Source: Methylobacterium sp. J-030
GTDB lineage: Bacteria > Pseudomonadota > Alphaproteobacteria > Rhizobiales > Beijerinckiaceae
Assembly (NCBI RefSeq): GCF_022829545.1
Contig: NZ_JAKSYM010000239.1
Coordinates: 1-60,794 of the forward strand
Direction: 5' to 3'
DNA: 60,794 nt
The translations under genes and the position numbers were made by a program. Positions 10,074-18,882 of this stretch are shown here, piece by piece (position 1 is the first letter of the stretch; every line of letters begins with the position of its first letter). The notes under the pieces were generated by a model, which did not search any database, had not been told where the DNA came from, and worked only from the letters and a program-made list of their open reading frames with translations.

Positions 10074-10799
10074 ATGGTCCGCGTCCCAAGCCTGCTCCCG
10101 GTTGGAATCCCCGTCCTGCTCGCCTTCGGTCTCGTCACCGGCCTCTTCGGGGGGCTCGTCGGCGCGCCCGGCCTGTCCGCGACGGCCGCACGGGCGCAGG
10201 ACGGGGCCGTCGATACGAGCGGCGACGATGCGGCCCCGGCCTCGCGCGGGCGTCGGCGCGGCCGCCAGCGGCCTGCGGCCCGCGCCGAGAAGAAGGCGGC
10301 GACGCCCCCCGGCATGCAGCAGGCGACGCCGGTGGCGATCTTCGGCGACTGGAACGTGTTCGTGAACGGCGACGGCCGCAACAAGCTCTGCTACGCCATC
10401 GCGCAGCCGCAGACCCGATCGCCCAGGACCCTGAAGCGCGACACCGCCTACCTGTTCGTGAGCGTGCGCAAGGGCGAGAACGTCCAGAACGAGGTGGCGG
10501 TGATGCTGGGCTTCCCGTCGAAGCCCGCGGCCTCCCAGCTCAAGCCCGGCTCGGCCGCCGCGCCGACCGATCCGAGCCTCAACCTCGGCAGCAGCCGCTA
10601 CGGCCTCGTGGTGAAGGACGGGAACGCGTGGCTGCAGAACCCGGCCGAGGAGAGCCGGGTGGTCTCCGAGATGAGCGTCCGCAACCCGAAGCTCGTCATC
10701 AAGACCACGTCTATGCGCGGCAATCCCACGAGCGACGAGTACGCGCTCGGCGGCTTCGCCGAGGCCATGAAGCGCACCCGCGAGGAATGCGGGCGGTAG
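10074..10799 (+). CDS. Invasion-associated locus B (IalB)-family exported protein
   Basis: A 241-residue protein with a long hydrophobic signal peptide (about residues 5-40, ending SATAARAQDG), a basic low-complexity linker (SRGRRRGRQRP) and a C-terminal domain starting FGDWNVFVNGDGRNKLCYAI. That domain matches the IalB pattern: WxVxxxxxxxxxxCY, then VSVRKGENVQNEV, and a terminal Cys. IalB proteins of Rhizobiales are periplasmic or surface proteins of poorly defined function. The ATG at 10074 has an AGGA site seven bases upstream; a GTG two codons earlier is in frame. Confidence 0.75.
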   Translation: MVRVPSLLPVGIPVLLAFGLVTGLFGGLVGAPGLSATAARAQDGAVDTSGDDAAPASRGRRRGRQRPAARAEKKAATPPGMQQATPVAIFGDWNVFVNGDGRNKLCYAIAQPQTRSPRTLKRDTAYLFVSVRKGENVQNEVAVMLGFPSKPAASQLKPGSAAAPTDPSLNLGSSRYGLVVKDGNAWLQNPAEESRVVSEMSVRNPKLVIKTTSMRGNPTSDEYALGGFAEAMKRTREECGR

Positions 10800-10821
10800 G
10801 GCGTTCGGAACAGACGCACGC

Positions 10822-10852
10822 CCCCGCCGAAGCGTCCGCTGCTTCGGCGGGG
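10822..10852. terminator. Strong hairpin between convergent genes
   Basis: A perfect 12-bp stem, CCCCGCCGAAGC paired with GCTTCGGCGGGG, encloses a 7-base loop (GTCCGCT). It lies between the stop codons of two convergent genes (10799 and 10867), the position expected of a bidirectional terminator. There is no clear T-run on the plus side, so rho-independent activity is inferred from structure and location only. Confidence 0.6.
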
Positions 10853-10866
10853 CTTCGATGCGCCGC

Positions 10867-11175
10867 TCAGGCGCGGCGGAGGCGGGCTCCGTCCTGCCGG
10901 GCGCGCACGCGCTCCCGGGGCCGGGTGCGCACGCGCTCCCGGGCCGCGCGGGCCGCCTGCTCGGCGGTGCGGAAGAAGGTGCCGTCGAGGCCGTCGAAAT
11001 CGCGGGCGGACGAGAAGAACCGGACCCCGCGCCCCTCGGGCACGGCGATCCCGGCGGTGATCTCACCGATCTCGATCACCCGCGGCGGTCCGGCGGGGCC
11101 TGGTGTGGGGATGAGGGCCGGATCGGCCGCCGCCAGGCCGTCTCCAGGCGTAAGTTCCGCAAAGAGACTGTGCAT
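10867..11175 (-). CDS. Short hypothetical protein with basic tail
   Basis: A 102-residue protein whose central part (GEITAGIAVPEGRGVRFFSS, then ARDFDGLDGTFFRTAEQA) looks like a small folded domain. The C-terminal 25 residues are Arg-rich (RTRPRERVRARQDGARLRRA). It starts at an ATG and is convergent with the IalB-like gene. No family was recognised. Confidence 0.55.
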   Translation of the reverse strand: MHSLFAELTPGDGLAAADPALIPTPGPAGPPRVIEIGEITAGIAVPEGRGVRFFSSARDFDGLDGTFFRTAEQAARAARERVRTRPRERVRARQDGARLRRA

Positions 11176-11569
11176 ACACTTCGAACTCCCTCAGCCGGCG
11201 TGAAGCCATGCCGGATCGCGATGACTGCTGGATGATGGTCGACGGGCTAGCGTCGACAGCGCCGATCTTGGGCGCGGCAGCCGGGCGCGTTCGGGAGTTC
11301 GGAAGTGCCGAGAGGGTGTCGCTTCGACATCGGATGTCCTCCAGACTGAAGGACCGCGCGGCGCGGGGGCCGTCGCAGTGCTTTAGCGTTTGATGACGCG
11401 GCGCAAGCTACGCTTCTCACATCACAGCGACCGACGCGGGAGCGGTCCCGCGGTGGCACCACCCAAGATGGCGATGCCGCTCCGGCCCGTCAACGGAAGC
11501 GGTTTCCGTTTTCAGGGCCGCGTCCGGCAGGGAAACGGTGCCGGTCCGGCTCCGCGGAGACGGGATCGT
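11176..11569. other. Intergenic region with a dyad (11492-11510)
   Basis: No plausible gene was found. The stretch contains the dyad AACGGAAGCGGTTTCCGTT (7-bp arms AACGGAA/TTCCGTT) downstream of the HAD gene. The same core recurs in the dyad cluster at 60141-60256, suggesting a small family of dispersed palindromes in this genome. Confidence 0.45.
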
Positions 11570-12253
11570 TCAGGCCTGCGCGATCACCGCGGCGAGGTCG
11601 GAGAAATCCGAAAAGATCCGGGCGGCGCCGGCGCGCACGAGATCGGTCCCCGCGGGGTCGTGGCCCCAATGGCCGCCGCCGGTGAAACCGGCGACCCGCA
11701 TGCCGGCGCTCCGGGCGGCCGTGACGCCCGGCACGCTGTCCTCGACGACCAGACAGGCCTCGGGCGGGACACCCATCCGTTCGGCGGCGAACAGGAACAG
11801 GTCCGGGTCGGGCTTGCCCCGCTGCACCTGCGTTGAAGAGAAGACGTGCGCGCCGAACAGCGGCAGCAGCCCGGTCAGCGTCAGGGAATGGCGCAGCCGC
11901 ACCGGATCGCTGCTCGACGCCACGCAGGTCGGCAGGCCGAGGGCGGCGACGGCTTCGGCGACGCCGCGCATCGCCCGCAACTCGGCATCGAACAGCGCCA
12001 GGGTCTCGGCCTTCACCGCCTCGACGAAGTCCGGGGGCGCCGTGACCCCGTAATCCCGGGCGATATGCGCCATGATGGACGGCATGGACGTACCGGTGAA
12101 GCGCGCCCGCACGGTGGCGAGGTCGATCGGCACGCCGATCCGGGTGAGGCCGGCGGTGAGGCAGGCGAGGCTCAGGGGCTCGCTGTCGACCAGGACGCCG
12201 TCGCAATCGAAGATGACGAGGCCGAGCTTGTGTGTCGTCGCGCGCGCGTCCAA
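11570..12253 (-). CDS. HAD-IA family phosphatase
   Basis: A HAD hydrolase with all four motifs: DCDGVLVDSE (motif I, nucleophile Asp), VASSSD (motif II Ser/Thr), the motif III Lys in RGKPDPDLF, and VVEDSVPGV (motif IV). The C1 cap between motifs I and II is the subfamily I helical type, as in phosphoglycolate or sugar phosphatases (YieH/YcjU group). Substrate cannot be told from sequence. The start is uncertain because no ATG precedes motif I: TTG 12253, GTG 12271 and TTG 12319 are in frame. I chose the one nearest motif I with a GGGAACGG purine stretch upstream. Confidence 0.8.
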   Translation of the reverse strand: MDARATTHKLGLVIFDCDGVLVDSEPLSLACLTAGLTRIGVPIDLATVRARFTGTSMPSIMAHIARDYGVTAPPDFVEAVKAETLALFDAELRAMRGVAEAVAALGLPTCVASSSDPVRLRHSLTLTGLLPLFGAHVFSSTQVQRGKPDPDLFLFAAERMGVPPEACLVVEDSVPGVTAARSAGMRVAGFTGGGHWGHDPAGTDLVRAGAARIFSDFSDLAAVIAQA

Positions 12254-12411
12254 GACCGACCGTTCCCGCACGGCCCGCCGCCGCCCGCTGCCTGTGGCAC
12301 GGGTGTCCCGGACCGGCAACTGGGGGTTCGCGACGGTTGCAACGGGCGGCCCGGACCCATACTGCCGTGGCGGGCGCCAGCCGGGCGCGCAAGGCTTCGA
12401 AGACGTCCGCG

Positions 12412-12732
12412 ATGTTCCGCTTCCTGGTCCGCGTCCTGGGCTTCCTGCTGATGGCCGGCGGCTTCGTCGCGCTGGTCTATGACGGCGCCCGCGCCATCGC
12501 CAATAACGGCCTGCGGGTGACGCCGCTCTCCGAGGTGATCGCGGCCCTGTTCAAGGACCGGGCCGGCGCCCTGCAGGGCAGCGTCGAAGGGGCGGCCCCC
12601 TGGCTCTGGCACGTGCTCGGCCTGCCGCTCACCCTGGCGCCGGCCTCGCTGATCGGGCTGGGGCTCGGCGCGGTGCTGCTCTGGCTCGGCCAGCCGGGCC
12701 GCGAGCCGATCGGATTCCTGACGAAGCCCTGA
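12412..12732 (+). CDS. Small two-helix membrane protein
   Basis: A 106-residue protein with an N-terminal membrane helix (FLVRVLGFLLMAGGFVALVY) and a second at the C-terminus (APASLIGLGLGAVLLWLG), joined by a soluble loop of about 45 residues. The start MFRFLVRVL is at an ATG; upstream in-frame sequence is a shadow of the HAD gene on the other strand. Conserved hypothetical in character; function unknown. Confidence 0.7.
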   Translation: MFRFLVRVLGFLLMAGGFVALVYDGARAIANNGLRVTPLSEVIAALFKDRAGALQGSVEGAAPWLWHVLGLPLTLAPASLIGLGLGAVLLWLGQPGREPIGFLTKP

Positions 12733-12749
12733 GCGCGGCCCGCTGCACC

Positions 12750-13244
12750 CTACGGACCGGCGCGCTCGGCCCTGGCCTCCGCCAACTCGCCCTTCAGCCG
12801 CTCGATCTCGGCGGTCAGGGCGTAATGCCCGCTGACGTCGAGCTGCGAGGCGAAGAAATAGACGACCTTGCCCGTGGCATCCCGCACCGGCCCGACATAG
12901 AGCGCGTTGTGGAAGGTCGAGCCGTCCTTGCGATAGTTGAGCAGATCGATCCGGATGTCCTCCTCCCGCCGGATCGAGGCACGGAGGCGGTCGATGGCGG
13001 CAGGATCGGTCTCGGGCCCCTGCAGGAAGCGGCAGTTGCGGCCGGACACGTCGAGCCGCGTGTAGCCGGTGAGCTTCAGGAAGGCGTCGTTCACGAAGAC
13101 GATCGGATTGTCGTGCTGGCGCGGATCCGTGATGATCATCGGCATCCGGGTCGCCTGCACCGCCGCGGCGAACGGGTCACCCCGGTGCGCGTCCAGCTTC
13201 AGGTTGTCCGGCACGTGGCGCGTGGCGGTCCAGCCCGTTTCCAT
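12750..13244 (-). CDS. Short LOV (PAS) blue-light sensor protein
   Basis: A 164-residue PAS/LOV protein. Residues of about 30-135 form the LOV core: MPMIITDPRQHDNPIVFVND, then FLKLTGY, then the flavin-binding GRNCRFLQGPETDPAAI, then INLL-like IDLLNYRKDGSTFHNAL. Cys71 in NCRFLQ is the residue that forms the light-induced flavin adduct, and the following Gln, Arg and Asn positions are kept. After a helix (TAEIERLKGELAEARAE) the protein ends; there is no kinase or HTH output domain. It is therefore a 'short LOV' that must signal by dimerisation or through a partner. It faces the small membrane protein gene and diverges from msrA. Confidence 0.88.
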   Translation of the reverse strand: METGWTATRHVPDNLKLDAHRGDPFAAAVQATRMPMIITDPRQHDNPIVFVNDAFLKLTGYTRLDVSGRNCRFLQGPETDPAAIDRLRASIRREEDIRIDLLNYRKDGSTFHNALYVGPVRDATGKVVYFFASQLDVSGHYALTAEIERLKGELAEARAERAGP

Positions 13245-13419
13245 CCGGCTCTACTCTCATATCGCGGCCGGAGAGCCGCCTCTGCGGAGCTACAAGACGT
13301 AAATCGTCGGCGACGTCCAGTCCTGCGTCAAGGTTTCGTGCCCGGACGCGGCCCAAAGCTTTCTCGCAGGCCGGACGCTTCCCATATCGGACGTACCCCC
13401 GAGACCGGAAGGCGAGCCG

Positions 13420-14076
13420 ATGTTCCTGTTCCGCAAGCGCCCCGAGATGCCGAGCCCCGCCGAGGCCCTGCCGGGACGTCCGACGCCGCTCCGCACCGCC
13501 GAGACCCATCCTGTCAACGGCAACCCGCTGAAGGGTCCCTATCCGCCCGGCACCGAAACGATCGTCCTGGGGCTCGGCTGCTTCTGGGGGGCCGAGCGCC
13601 GGTTCTGGCGACTGCCCGAGGGCGTGTTCGTGACGGCCGTGGGCTATGCCGGCGGCTACACCCCGAACCCGACCTACGAGGAGGTCTGCACCGGCCGGAC
13701 CGGCCACAACGAGGTCGTGCTGGTCGCCTTCGATCCGGCGGTCCTGCCGGTCGACTCGGTGCTGCGGACGTTCTTCGAGAGTCATGATCCGACCCAGGGC
13801 ATGCGCCAGGGCAACGACGTCGGCACGCAGTACCGGTCGGGGATCTACACCAACGGCCCGGCCCAGGAGGCGACCGCCCGGGCGGTGCGCGCGGCCTATG
13901 CCGAGGCGCTGCGGCAGCGCGGCTTCCCGGACCTCACCACCGAGATCAAGCCGCTGGAGCACTTCTACTTCGCGGAGGGCTACCACCAGCAGTACCTCGC
14001 CAAGAACCCGGGCGGTTATTGCGGCCTCGGCGGCACCGGGGTCAGTTGCCCGGCGGGAACTGGCGTCGCCGCCTGA
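13420..14076 (+). CDS. msrA: Peptide-methionine (S)-S-oxide reductase MsrA
   Basis: A 218-residue enzyme that reduces methionine-S-sulfoxide in proteins and free methionine. The catalytic motif GCFWGAE is present with Cys54, followed by [23 protein letters not shown]. The [12 protein letters not shown] stretch and the C-terminal [13 protein letters not shown] segment are typical, as is a C-terminal Cys ([10 protein letters not shown]) that may serve as the resolving residue. An N-terminal extension of about 45 residues precedes the catalytic domain. It diverges from the LOV gene, an arrangement that could couple light or oxidative cues; this is inference. Confidence 0.96.
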   Translation: MFLFRKRPEMPSPAEALPGRPTPLRTAETHPVNGNPLKGPYPPGTETIVLGLGCFWGAERRFWRLPEGVFVTAVGYAGGYTPNPTYEEVCTGRTGHNEVVLVAFDPAVLPVDSVLRTFFESHDPTQGMRQGNDVGTQYRSGIYTNGPAQEATARAVRAAYAEALRQRGFPDLTTEIKPLEHFYFAEGYHQQYLAKNPGGYCGLGGTGVSCPAGTGVAA

Positions 14077-14386
14077 CCCGCGCGGGCAGCCCTTTCGAGG
14101 TGTGTATGAGATCCGACGCCATCGCGTCGAGCCGGTTCGGCGCTGTCCGTCGGATCTCCCTGTCGCGGGCGCAGGGAGCGCCAGCGGACTGCAACCCGGG
14201 ATCCAGCGCACGGTGTCGCGAAGCGTCCACCTGAATCAACCCGTGCCGCTGGCGCGGCGCTGCGTGTGCCGGGCCCCGGATCAGGGTCCGCTGCGCTTCA
14301 CCGGTCCGGGAAAGGGGGCGCGTGATCGCCTCAGGGGCGCCGATCCCACGACGGGCGCGCGGCCCAACACCTTGAGAGGGCTGCCC
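14077..14386. other. Intergenic region downstream of msrA
   Basis: No convincing gene. A 16-base string CTTGAGAGGGCTGCCC at 14371 also occurs at 10041, just upstream of the IalB-like gene, which hints at a short dispersed motif. I saw no RNA gene. Confidence 0.4.
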
Positions 14387-14566
14387 TCACGGGGTGCCGC
14401 CAGATGATCCTTGCGGGCTGCCGCCAGGCTTCGGCTGAGGGCCGGGCGCGGCGGCCTCGCCCCGGAGGGACGGGGTGCTGTTCGGGCTGCGCAGCACGAT
14501 CAGCACGCTGCCCAGCACCGAGAGGGCGACGGCGGTGGCGAGGATGAGGAAGAGCCAGCGGGGCAT
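14387..14566 (-). CDS. Very small single-helix membrane protein
   Basis: A 59-residue open frame from an ATG. It starts MPRWLFLILATAVALSVLGS and continues VLIVLRSPN, a clear single transmembrane helix with a short positive N-terminus. The tail is Pro/Gly/Ser-rich and likely disordered (EAAAPGPQPKPGGSPQGSSG). It lies 49 bases downstream of the ATG-proximal side of nothing else on that strand except mepA, whose stop at 14616 is 49 bases upstream, so it may be the second gene of a mepA transcript. Function unknown. Confidence 0.6.
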   Translation of the reverse strand: MPRWLFLILATAVALSVLGSVLIVLRSPNSTPSLRGEAAAPGPQPKPGGSPQGSSGGTP

Positions 14567-14615
14567 CCCGGGGCGTTAGCACATCGCGCCGGTTCGCGAA
14601 CCGCCCCCGATCGCC

Positions 14616-15548
14616 TCACGGTGCCTTCAGCACCGCACGGCAGGCCGCCGGAAGCGCCGCCATGGTCATGGCGGGCTTGGGCTTCGGCGGCACCTTCGGG
14701 GGCTTCGGGTGCAGCACCGCATCCGAGAACCAGTAGCCGAGGTCGTCGCAGCCGTCGCCGCCGGGGGGCGCACCTTGCGGCTGGCAATCCTCCTGGCCGG
14801 CCGGGCAGGCGAGCCGGATATGGTAGTGGTAGTTGTGCCCGTACATCGGGCGCACCTTGGACATCCAGCGGCTGCCGGCGGCGTCCCGGCATAGCGCCTT
14901 CTTGATCGCCGCGTTCACAAAGATGCGCTCCACCTCCGGCTGCTCGGCGGTGAGCTTGATCAATTGCAGGTGGGTCGGTGTCCAGACCTGCGGGTCGATG
15001 TCGAGGCGGTCGGGCCGGACCATGTCGGTGGCGGAGGTCTCTTCGCGCTCCGCCCGGCTCATGCGGTGGTCGGGCATCGGCGTCAGCCAGACATCGGCGT
15101 CGATGCCGATCTGGTGCGAGGCGTGGCCGGTGATCATCGGGCCGCCCCGGGGCTGGGCCATGTCGCCGACGAGCAGCCCCGGCCAGCCGACCCGGGCGGC
15201 CTTCTGCGACAGCCGCTCGATGAAATCGACGAGGTAGGGTGTGCCCCACATCCGGTTGCGGGACGGGCGCATGACCTGCCAGTTCGGTCCGTCCATCGGC
15301 AGGGCCTCGCCGCCGGCGAAGCAGCCCTTCGCGTAGAAGCCGTAGATGTGGGCCGGCCCCGCGGCGCCCTTCGTGACCCGGCCGAACAGGGCCTTGGCGG
15401 GCGTCGCGGGCGCGTCCGGATGCTCCAGGGGCGGCAGGGGTTTCGGGTTGACGCTGCCGCGATCCTGGGCCTGCGCAGAGGCCGGCAGGAGCAGGGCGGC
15501 GAGCGCGAGGCCGTGGGCGAGGGACGGGGCGGGGCGCGGCATCGGCAT
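14616..15548 (-). CDS. mepA: Penicillin-insensitive murein endopeptidase MepA
   Basis: A 310-residue periplasmic zinc (LAS-type) endopeptidase that cleaves D-Ala-meso-DAP crosslinks in peptidoglycan. A signal peptide (LAHGLALAALLLPASAQAQD) is followed by the mature domain. Zinc ligands are visible in MITGHASHQIGIDADVWLTP (HxxGxxxD pattern) and in YGHNYHYHIRLACP near the C-terminus. Several Cys (CFAGG, LACPAGQEDCQ) fit the known disulfides. The ORF extends further upstream in other frames only as a shadow. Length matches E. coli MepA plus a modest C-terminal extension. Confidence 0.93.
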   Translation of the reverse strand: MPMPRPAPSLAHGLALAALLLPASAQAQDRGSVNPKPLPPLEHPDAPATPAKALFGRVTKGAAGPAHIYGFYAKGCFAGGEALPMDGPNWQVMRPSRNRMWGTPYLVDFIERLSQKAARVGWPGLLVGDMAQPRGGPMITGHASHQIGIDADVWLTPMPDHRMSRAEREETSATDMVRPDRLDIDPQVWTPTHLQLIKLTAEQPEVERIFVNAAIKKALCRDAAGSRWMSKVRPMYGHNYHYHIRLACPAGQEDCQPQGAPPGGDGCDDLGYWFSDAVLHPKPPKVPPKPKPAMTMAALPAACRAVLKAP

Positions 15549-15655
15549 GCGAGGGTGTTCGTCCGTCTGAGGGGGCGGGCGCGGGTGCGTGTCGGAACGT
15601 GGCCCGCGCCCGGGGCGTTTTTCGGGCAGACGCGCGCGACAGATCGGAGGCGCCC

Positions 15656-16039
15656 ATGCCCGCGACCGGCCAGCCCGCCCTGCGGGAACCCCGCCGCCTG
15701 ATCGCCAGCGACCGGGTCATCGGCACCGATGTGCGCCGGCCCGACGGGACCCGAGTCGGCCGGATCGAGCGGCTGATGCTCGACAAGGTCTCCGGCCGGG
15801 TTGCCTACGCGGTGATGAGCTTCGGCGGCTTCCTGGGGCTCGGCGAGGATTTCTATACGCTGCCCTGGTCGGTGCTCCGGTTCGAGCCCCGGCAGGACGC
15901 CTACGTGCTCGACCTCACGGAGCAGCACCTGCGCGCCGCCCCGGCCCGCACCCCCGAGGGCACCGATCCGGCCGCGGACGGCGCCTGGGAGGAGCAGATC
16001 CACCGCTACTACGACGCGGCGCCCTACTGGGGGATCTGA
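15656..16039 (+). CDS. PRC-barrel domain protein
   Basis: A 127-residue protein with one PRC-barrel: LIASDRVIGTDVRRPDGTRV, then GRIERLMLDKVSGRVAYAVM, then SFGGFLGLGEDFYTLPWSVL. These barrels bind RNA, photosynthetic complexes or other partners. The C-terminus has a conserved-looking WEEQIHRYYDAAPYWG tail often seen in rhizobial stress-related PRC proteins. The ATG at 15656 has GGAG eight bases upstream. Role unknown; in this group such genes are often general-stress genes. Confidence 0.82.
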   Translation: MPATGQPALREPRRLIASDRVIGTDVRRPDGTRVGRIERLMLDKVSGRVAYAVMSFGGFLGLGEDFYTLPWSVLRFEPRQDAYVLDLTEQHLRAAPARTPEGTDPAADGAWEEQIHRYYDAAPYWGI

Positions 16040-16657
16040 TCAGCCCTCCGAGGGCCCGCACCAGCCCGGGAGGTAGCCGGCATCCTTGGATTTCGCCAGC
16101 GCCATGGCCTTCTCCAGCGCGTCCGAGAAATCGTGCTCGACGCGCTTCTCCTTGATGTTGCGCCGGAGGAAGTCCGCCCACAAGAACTCGCTGAACGGCG
16201 TCGTGTCCTTGGCGAAGCCGCCGGCCCGGCGCAATTCGCCCGCGAGGCTGCGGAAGGGGTCGTCGGCGAGGTCGGTGATCGTCTTCGGGAGGTCCTTGAA
16301 GTCCCGGCGCACCCCCTCGGCATCGTAGGGATAGACCCACGACTTGTGGTCGCAGACCGTCCAGAAGGCATCCTTCTCCAAGTGGTGCAGGTCGGCGATC
16401 ACCGTCACCAGCACATCCTTGACGCCCTCCTCCTGCAGGGCGCGGGAGAGGTGGTGATGATCGACGACGTAGTGGCGCTTCTTGGGGCCCAGCACCGTCG
16501 GGATCTGATGCGCGCCGAGGAATTCCCGCTTCTTGTCGCCGTCATAGGCGCGCCAGCGGCGGCGCTTCTCCTGCACCTCCCGGTAGCCGACGGTCATCTG
16601 GGTCGGCCGCAGCTCGTCGATCGGCACGGGCTTGAGCAGCGGTTCGCGTGTGGTCAT
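16040..16657 (-). CDS. ParB-like (ParBc_2) family protein
   Basis: A 205-residue protein of the ParB/Srx superfamily, subgroup annotated 'ParB-like'. Core motifs are VPIDELRPTQMTVGYREVQE, then ADLHHLEK, with VVDHHHLSRALQEEG, the equivalent of the nucleotide-binding GxxR/H element. It lacks the helix-turn-helix and C-terminal dimer domain of segregation ParB proteins, so a role in chromosome partition is unlikely. The ATG at 16657 (MTTREPLLKP) was chosen over an upstream in-frame start. It is convergent with the PRC-barrel gene, with stops adjacent. Confidence 0.78.
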   Translation of the reverse strand: MTTREPLLKPVPIDELRPTQMTVGYREVQEKRRRWRAYDGDKKREFLGAHQIPTVLGPKKRHYVVDHHHLSRALQEEGVKDVLVTVIADLHHLEKDAFWTVCDHKSWVYPYDAEGVRRDFKDLPKTITDLADDPFRSLAGELRRAGGFAKDTTPFSEFLWADFLRRNIKEKRVEHDFSDALEKAMALAKSKDAGYLPGWCGPSEG

Positions 16658-16734
16658 GAGTCGCAAGTCCTGCGTGGTTCTGTCACGCAAATGTCAGAGA
16701 GCGCAGCGGACCGGAAGGTCAATCCGGCATACGC

Positions 16735-16965
16735 TCACGTTTGCTGGATCGGCGGCCGGCGCATGGCCTCCAGCACGAACACCCGGATCGCCGAGGACAG
16801 GTTCTGGCCGCCGCGTCCGGCATCGATCGCACCGATCAGCGCCTGGACCGACTGGCCCCGCGCCGCCGCGACCTCGCGCAGGGCCGTCCAGAACGGATCC
16901 TCCAGGGACACGCTGGTGCGATGGCCCGCGATCATCACGGAGTGCTTGCTGAGGCCGGCGCTCAT
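16735..16965 (-). CDS. Ribbon-helix-helix DNA-binding protein
   Basis: A 76-residue protein of the RHH_4 type: HRTSVSLEDPFWTALREVAA is the strand and first helix, and SVQALIGAID the second helix, followed by a C-terminal LSSAIRVFVLEAMRRP. Probably a dimeric transcriptional regulator. The start at MSAGLSKHSV was chosen because the upstream extension is Arg-rich shadow. It lies downstream of fumC and DUF4169 on the same strand, a conserved alphaproteobacterial gene order. Confidence 0.75.
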   Translation of the reverse strand: MSAGLSKHSVMIAGHRTSVSLEDPFWTALREVAAARGQSVQALIGAIDAGRGGQNLSSAIRVFVLEAMRRPPIQQT

Positions 16966-17095
16966 GCGGGACCGGCTGCGCCCCTCGGCCTTGCGCGCGC
17001 AGCGAAGCAATCCAGGGCAGCGCGACGCCGGTCAGCGCGCCGCTCCCGGGTTGCTTGGCTGCGCGCGCAAAGACGCCGGTCGCGGCGCGATGGGC

Positions 17096-17293
17096 TCATT
17101 CCCCGGACTCGGACTCGGGCCGTTCGAGCCGGTGGCCCTCGTGGCGCTCGGTCTCCAGGGCCTTGCGCCGCTGCTGCAGGGTCCTGGCCTTCTTCGGCTG
17201 GCCGAAGGCGATCCGGTTCGACTCGGCCTTCGCGTCCGCCTCGGCGCGGGCCTTTCCCTTGCGAACCTGACGCAGGTTGATGATCTCGGCCAC
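17096..17293 (-). CDS. DUF4169 family small basic protein
   Basis: A 65-residue highly charged helical protein starting at GTG (VAEIINLRQVRKGKARAEAD) and ending with HEGHRLERPE. The pattern [AE]IINLRxxRKxKAR...NRxxFGxxK...R...HRL matches DUF4169, a short family encoded next to fumC in Rhizobiales. Function unknown. It is 59 bases downstream of fumC on the same strand and probably shares its transcript. Confidence 0.8.
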   Translation of the reverse strand: MAEIINLRQVRKGKARAEADAKAESNRIAFGQPKKARTLQQRRKALETERHEGHRLERPESESGE

Positions 17294-17352
17294 GGATCGC
17301 CTCCCGATAGTGACGGCCGGCGCGTGACGTCCGCGCCGGCCACGTCGCAAAA

Positions 17353-18762
17353 TTATTCGGCGCTGGGGGCCAGCATGGTCTCCGGCCGGACCACGCGCTC
17401 GAACTCTTCCTCGGTGACGTAGCCGAGGCGCAGCGCCTCCTGCTTGAGGGTTGTGCCGTTCTTGTGCGCGGTCTTGGCGATCTCGGCGGCCTTGTCGTAG
17501 CCGATCGAGGGGGCGAGCGCGGTGACCAGCATGAGCGAGCGGCTCATCAGGTCGGCGATCTTGTCCTCGTTGGCCTTGATGCCGACCACGCAATTGTCGG
17601 TGAAGCTCACCGCCGCGTCGGCGAGCAGGCGGATCGACTGCAGCACCGCGTTGGCGATCACCGGCTTGAACACGTTGAGCTCGAAATTGCCCTGGCTGCC
17701 GGCGAAGCTCACCGTGGTGCCGTTGCCGATCACCTGGGCGCAGACCATGGTCAGCGCCTCGCACTGGGTCGGGTTGACCTTGCCGGGCATGATCGAGGAG
17801 CCGGGCTCGTTCTCAGGGAGCGACAGCTCGCCGAGGCCCGAGCGCGGGCCCGAGCCGAGGAAGCGGATGTCCTGGGCGATCTTGAACAGGCCGGCGGCGA
17901 GCGCCGCGAGCGCGCCCTGCGTGAACACCAGGGCGTCGTGGGTGGCCAGCGCCTCGAACTTGTTGTCCGCCGAGGTGAAGGCAAGCCCGGTCAGCTCCGC
18001 GACCTTGGCGGCGAAGCGCTCCGCGAATTCCGGATGGGCGTTGAGTCCGGTGCCGACCGCGGTGCCGCCCTGGGCCAGCGCCAGGACGCCCGGCAGGGTC
18101 GCGGCGACGCGCGAACCGCCGAGCGCCACCTGCGCGGCGTAGCCCGAGAATTCCTGGCCGAGCGAGACCGGGGTCGCGTCCTGCAGGTGCGTGCGGCCGA
18201 TCTTCACGATCGACGCGAAGGCCCTGGCCTTGGCGTCGAGCGCCCCGTGCAGGTGGGACAGCGCCGGCAGCAGGCGCACCTGGATCTCGCGGGCCACCGC
18301 GATGTGCATGGCCGTCGGGAAGGTGTCGTTCGAGGACTGGCCGCGGTTGCAATGGTCGTTCGGGTGGACCGGCGCCTTGCCGCCGCGCTGGCCCCCGAGC
18401 CGCTCGTTGGCGAGGCTCGCGATCACCTCGTTGGCGTTCATGTTGGACTGCGTGCCCGAGCCGGTCTGGTAGATGACGAGCGGGAACTCGTCGTCGTAGC
18501 GGCCCTCCACCACCTCGGCGGACGCGGACGCGATGGCGTCGGCGAGCTTCGGATCGAGGGCGCCGAGATCCTTGTTCACCAGGGCGGCGGCCTGCTTCAC
18601 GAGGCCCAGCGCGTGCACCAGCGGCGCCGGCATCCGGTCGGTGCCGATCTTGAAGTTCTGGATCGAGCGCTGCGTCTGCGCGCCCCAGTAGCGGTGGGCC
18701 GGGACCTCGATCGGACCGAAGGTATCGGACTCGGTGCGGGTGGCGGTCTCGGTGGGCGACAT
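17353..18762 (-). CDS. fumC: Class II fumarate hydratase
   Basis: A 469-residue iron-independent fumarase of the TCA cycle, interconverting fumarate and malate. It begins at ATG 18762 ([20 protein letters not shown]), and the conserved [20 protein letters not shown] follows. The superfamily signature [16 protein letters not shown] is intact, as are [13 protein letters not shown] and the active-site [14 protein letters not shown] (in fumarase usually HPNDHVN). The longer open frame upstream is a shadow of the P450 gene. It diverges from the P450, with about 120 bases between the starts for promoters. Confidence 0.96.
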   Translation of the reverse strand: MSPTETATRTESDTFGPIEVPAHRYWGAQTQRSIQNFKIGTDRMPAPLVHALGLVKQAAALVNKDLGALDPKLADAIASASAEVVEGRYDDEFPLVIYQTGSGTQSNMNANEVIASLANERLGGQRGGKAPVHPNDHCNRGQSSNDTFPTAMHIAVAREIQVRLLPALSHLHGALDAKARAFASIVKIGRTHLQDATPVSLGQEFSGYAAQVALGGSRVAATLPGVLALAQGGTAVGTGLNAHPEFAERFAAKVAELTGLAFTSADNKFEALATHDALVFTQGALAALAAGLFKIAQDIRFLGSGPRSGLGELSLPENEPGSSIMPGKVNPTQCEALTMVCAQVIGNGTTVSFAGSQGNFELNVFKPVIANAVLQSIRLLADAAVSFTDNCVVGIKANEDKIADLMSRSLMLVTALAPSIGYDKAAEIAKTAHKNGTTLKQEALRLGYVTEEEFERVVRPETMLAPSAE

Positions 18763-18882
18763 CGTGGCCTCTACGTCTGGTGCAGTGCGGTGCCTACTTA
18801 AATGAGGCGTGGCTGAATCGCGATGCCGGTTTTCAGCGGCGCACCGACAAGGGCGGGGCTCTGTCCCCGCCGGAAGGAGCCG

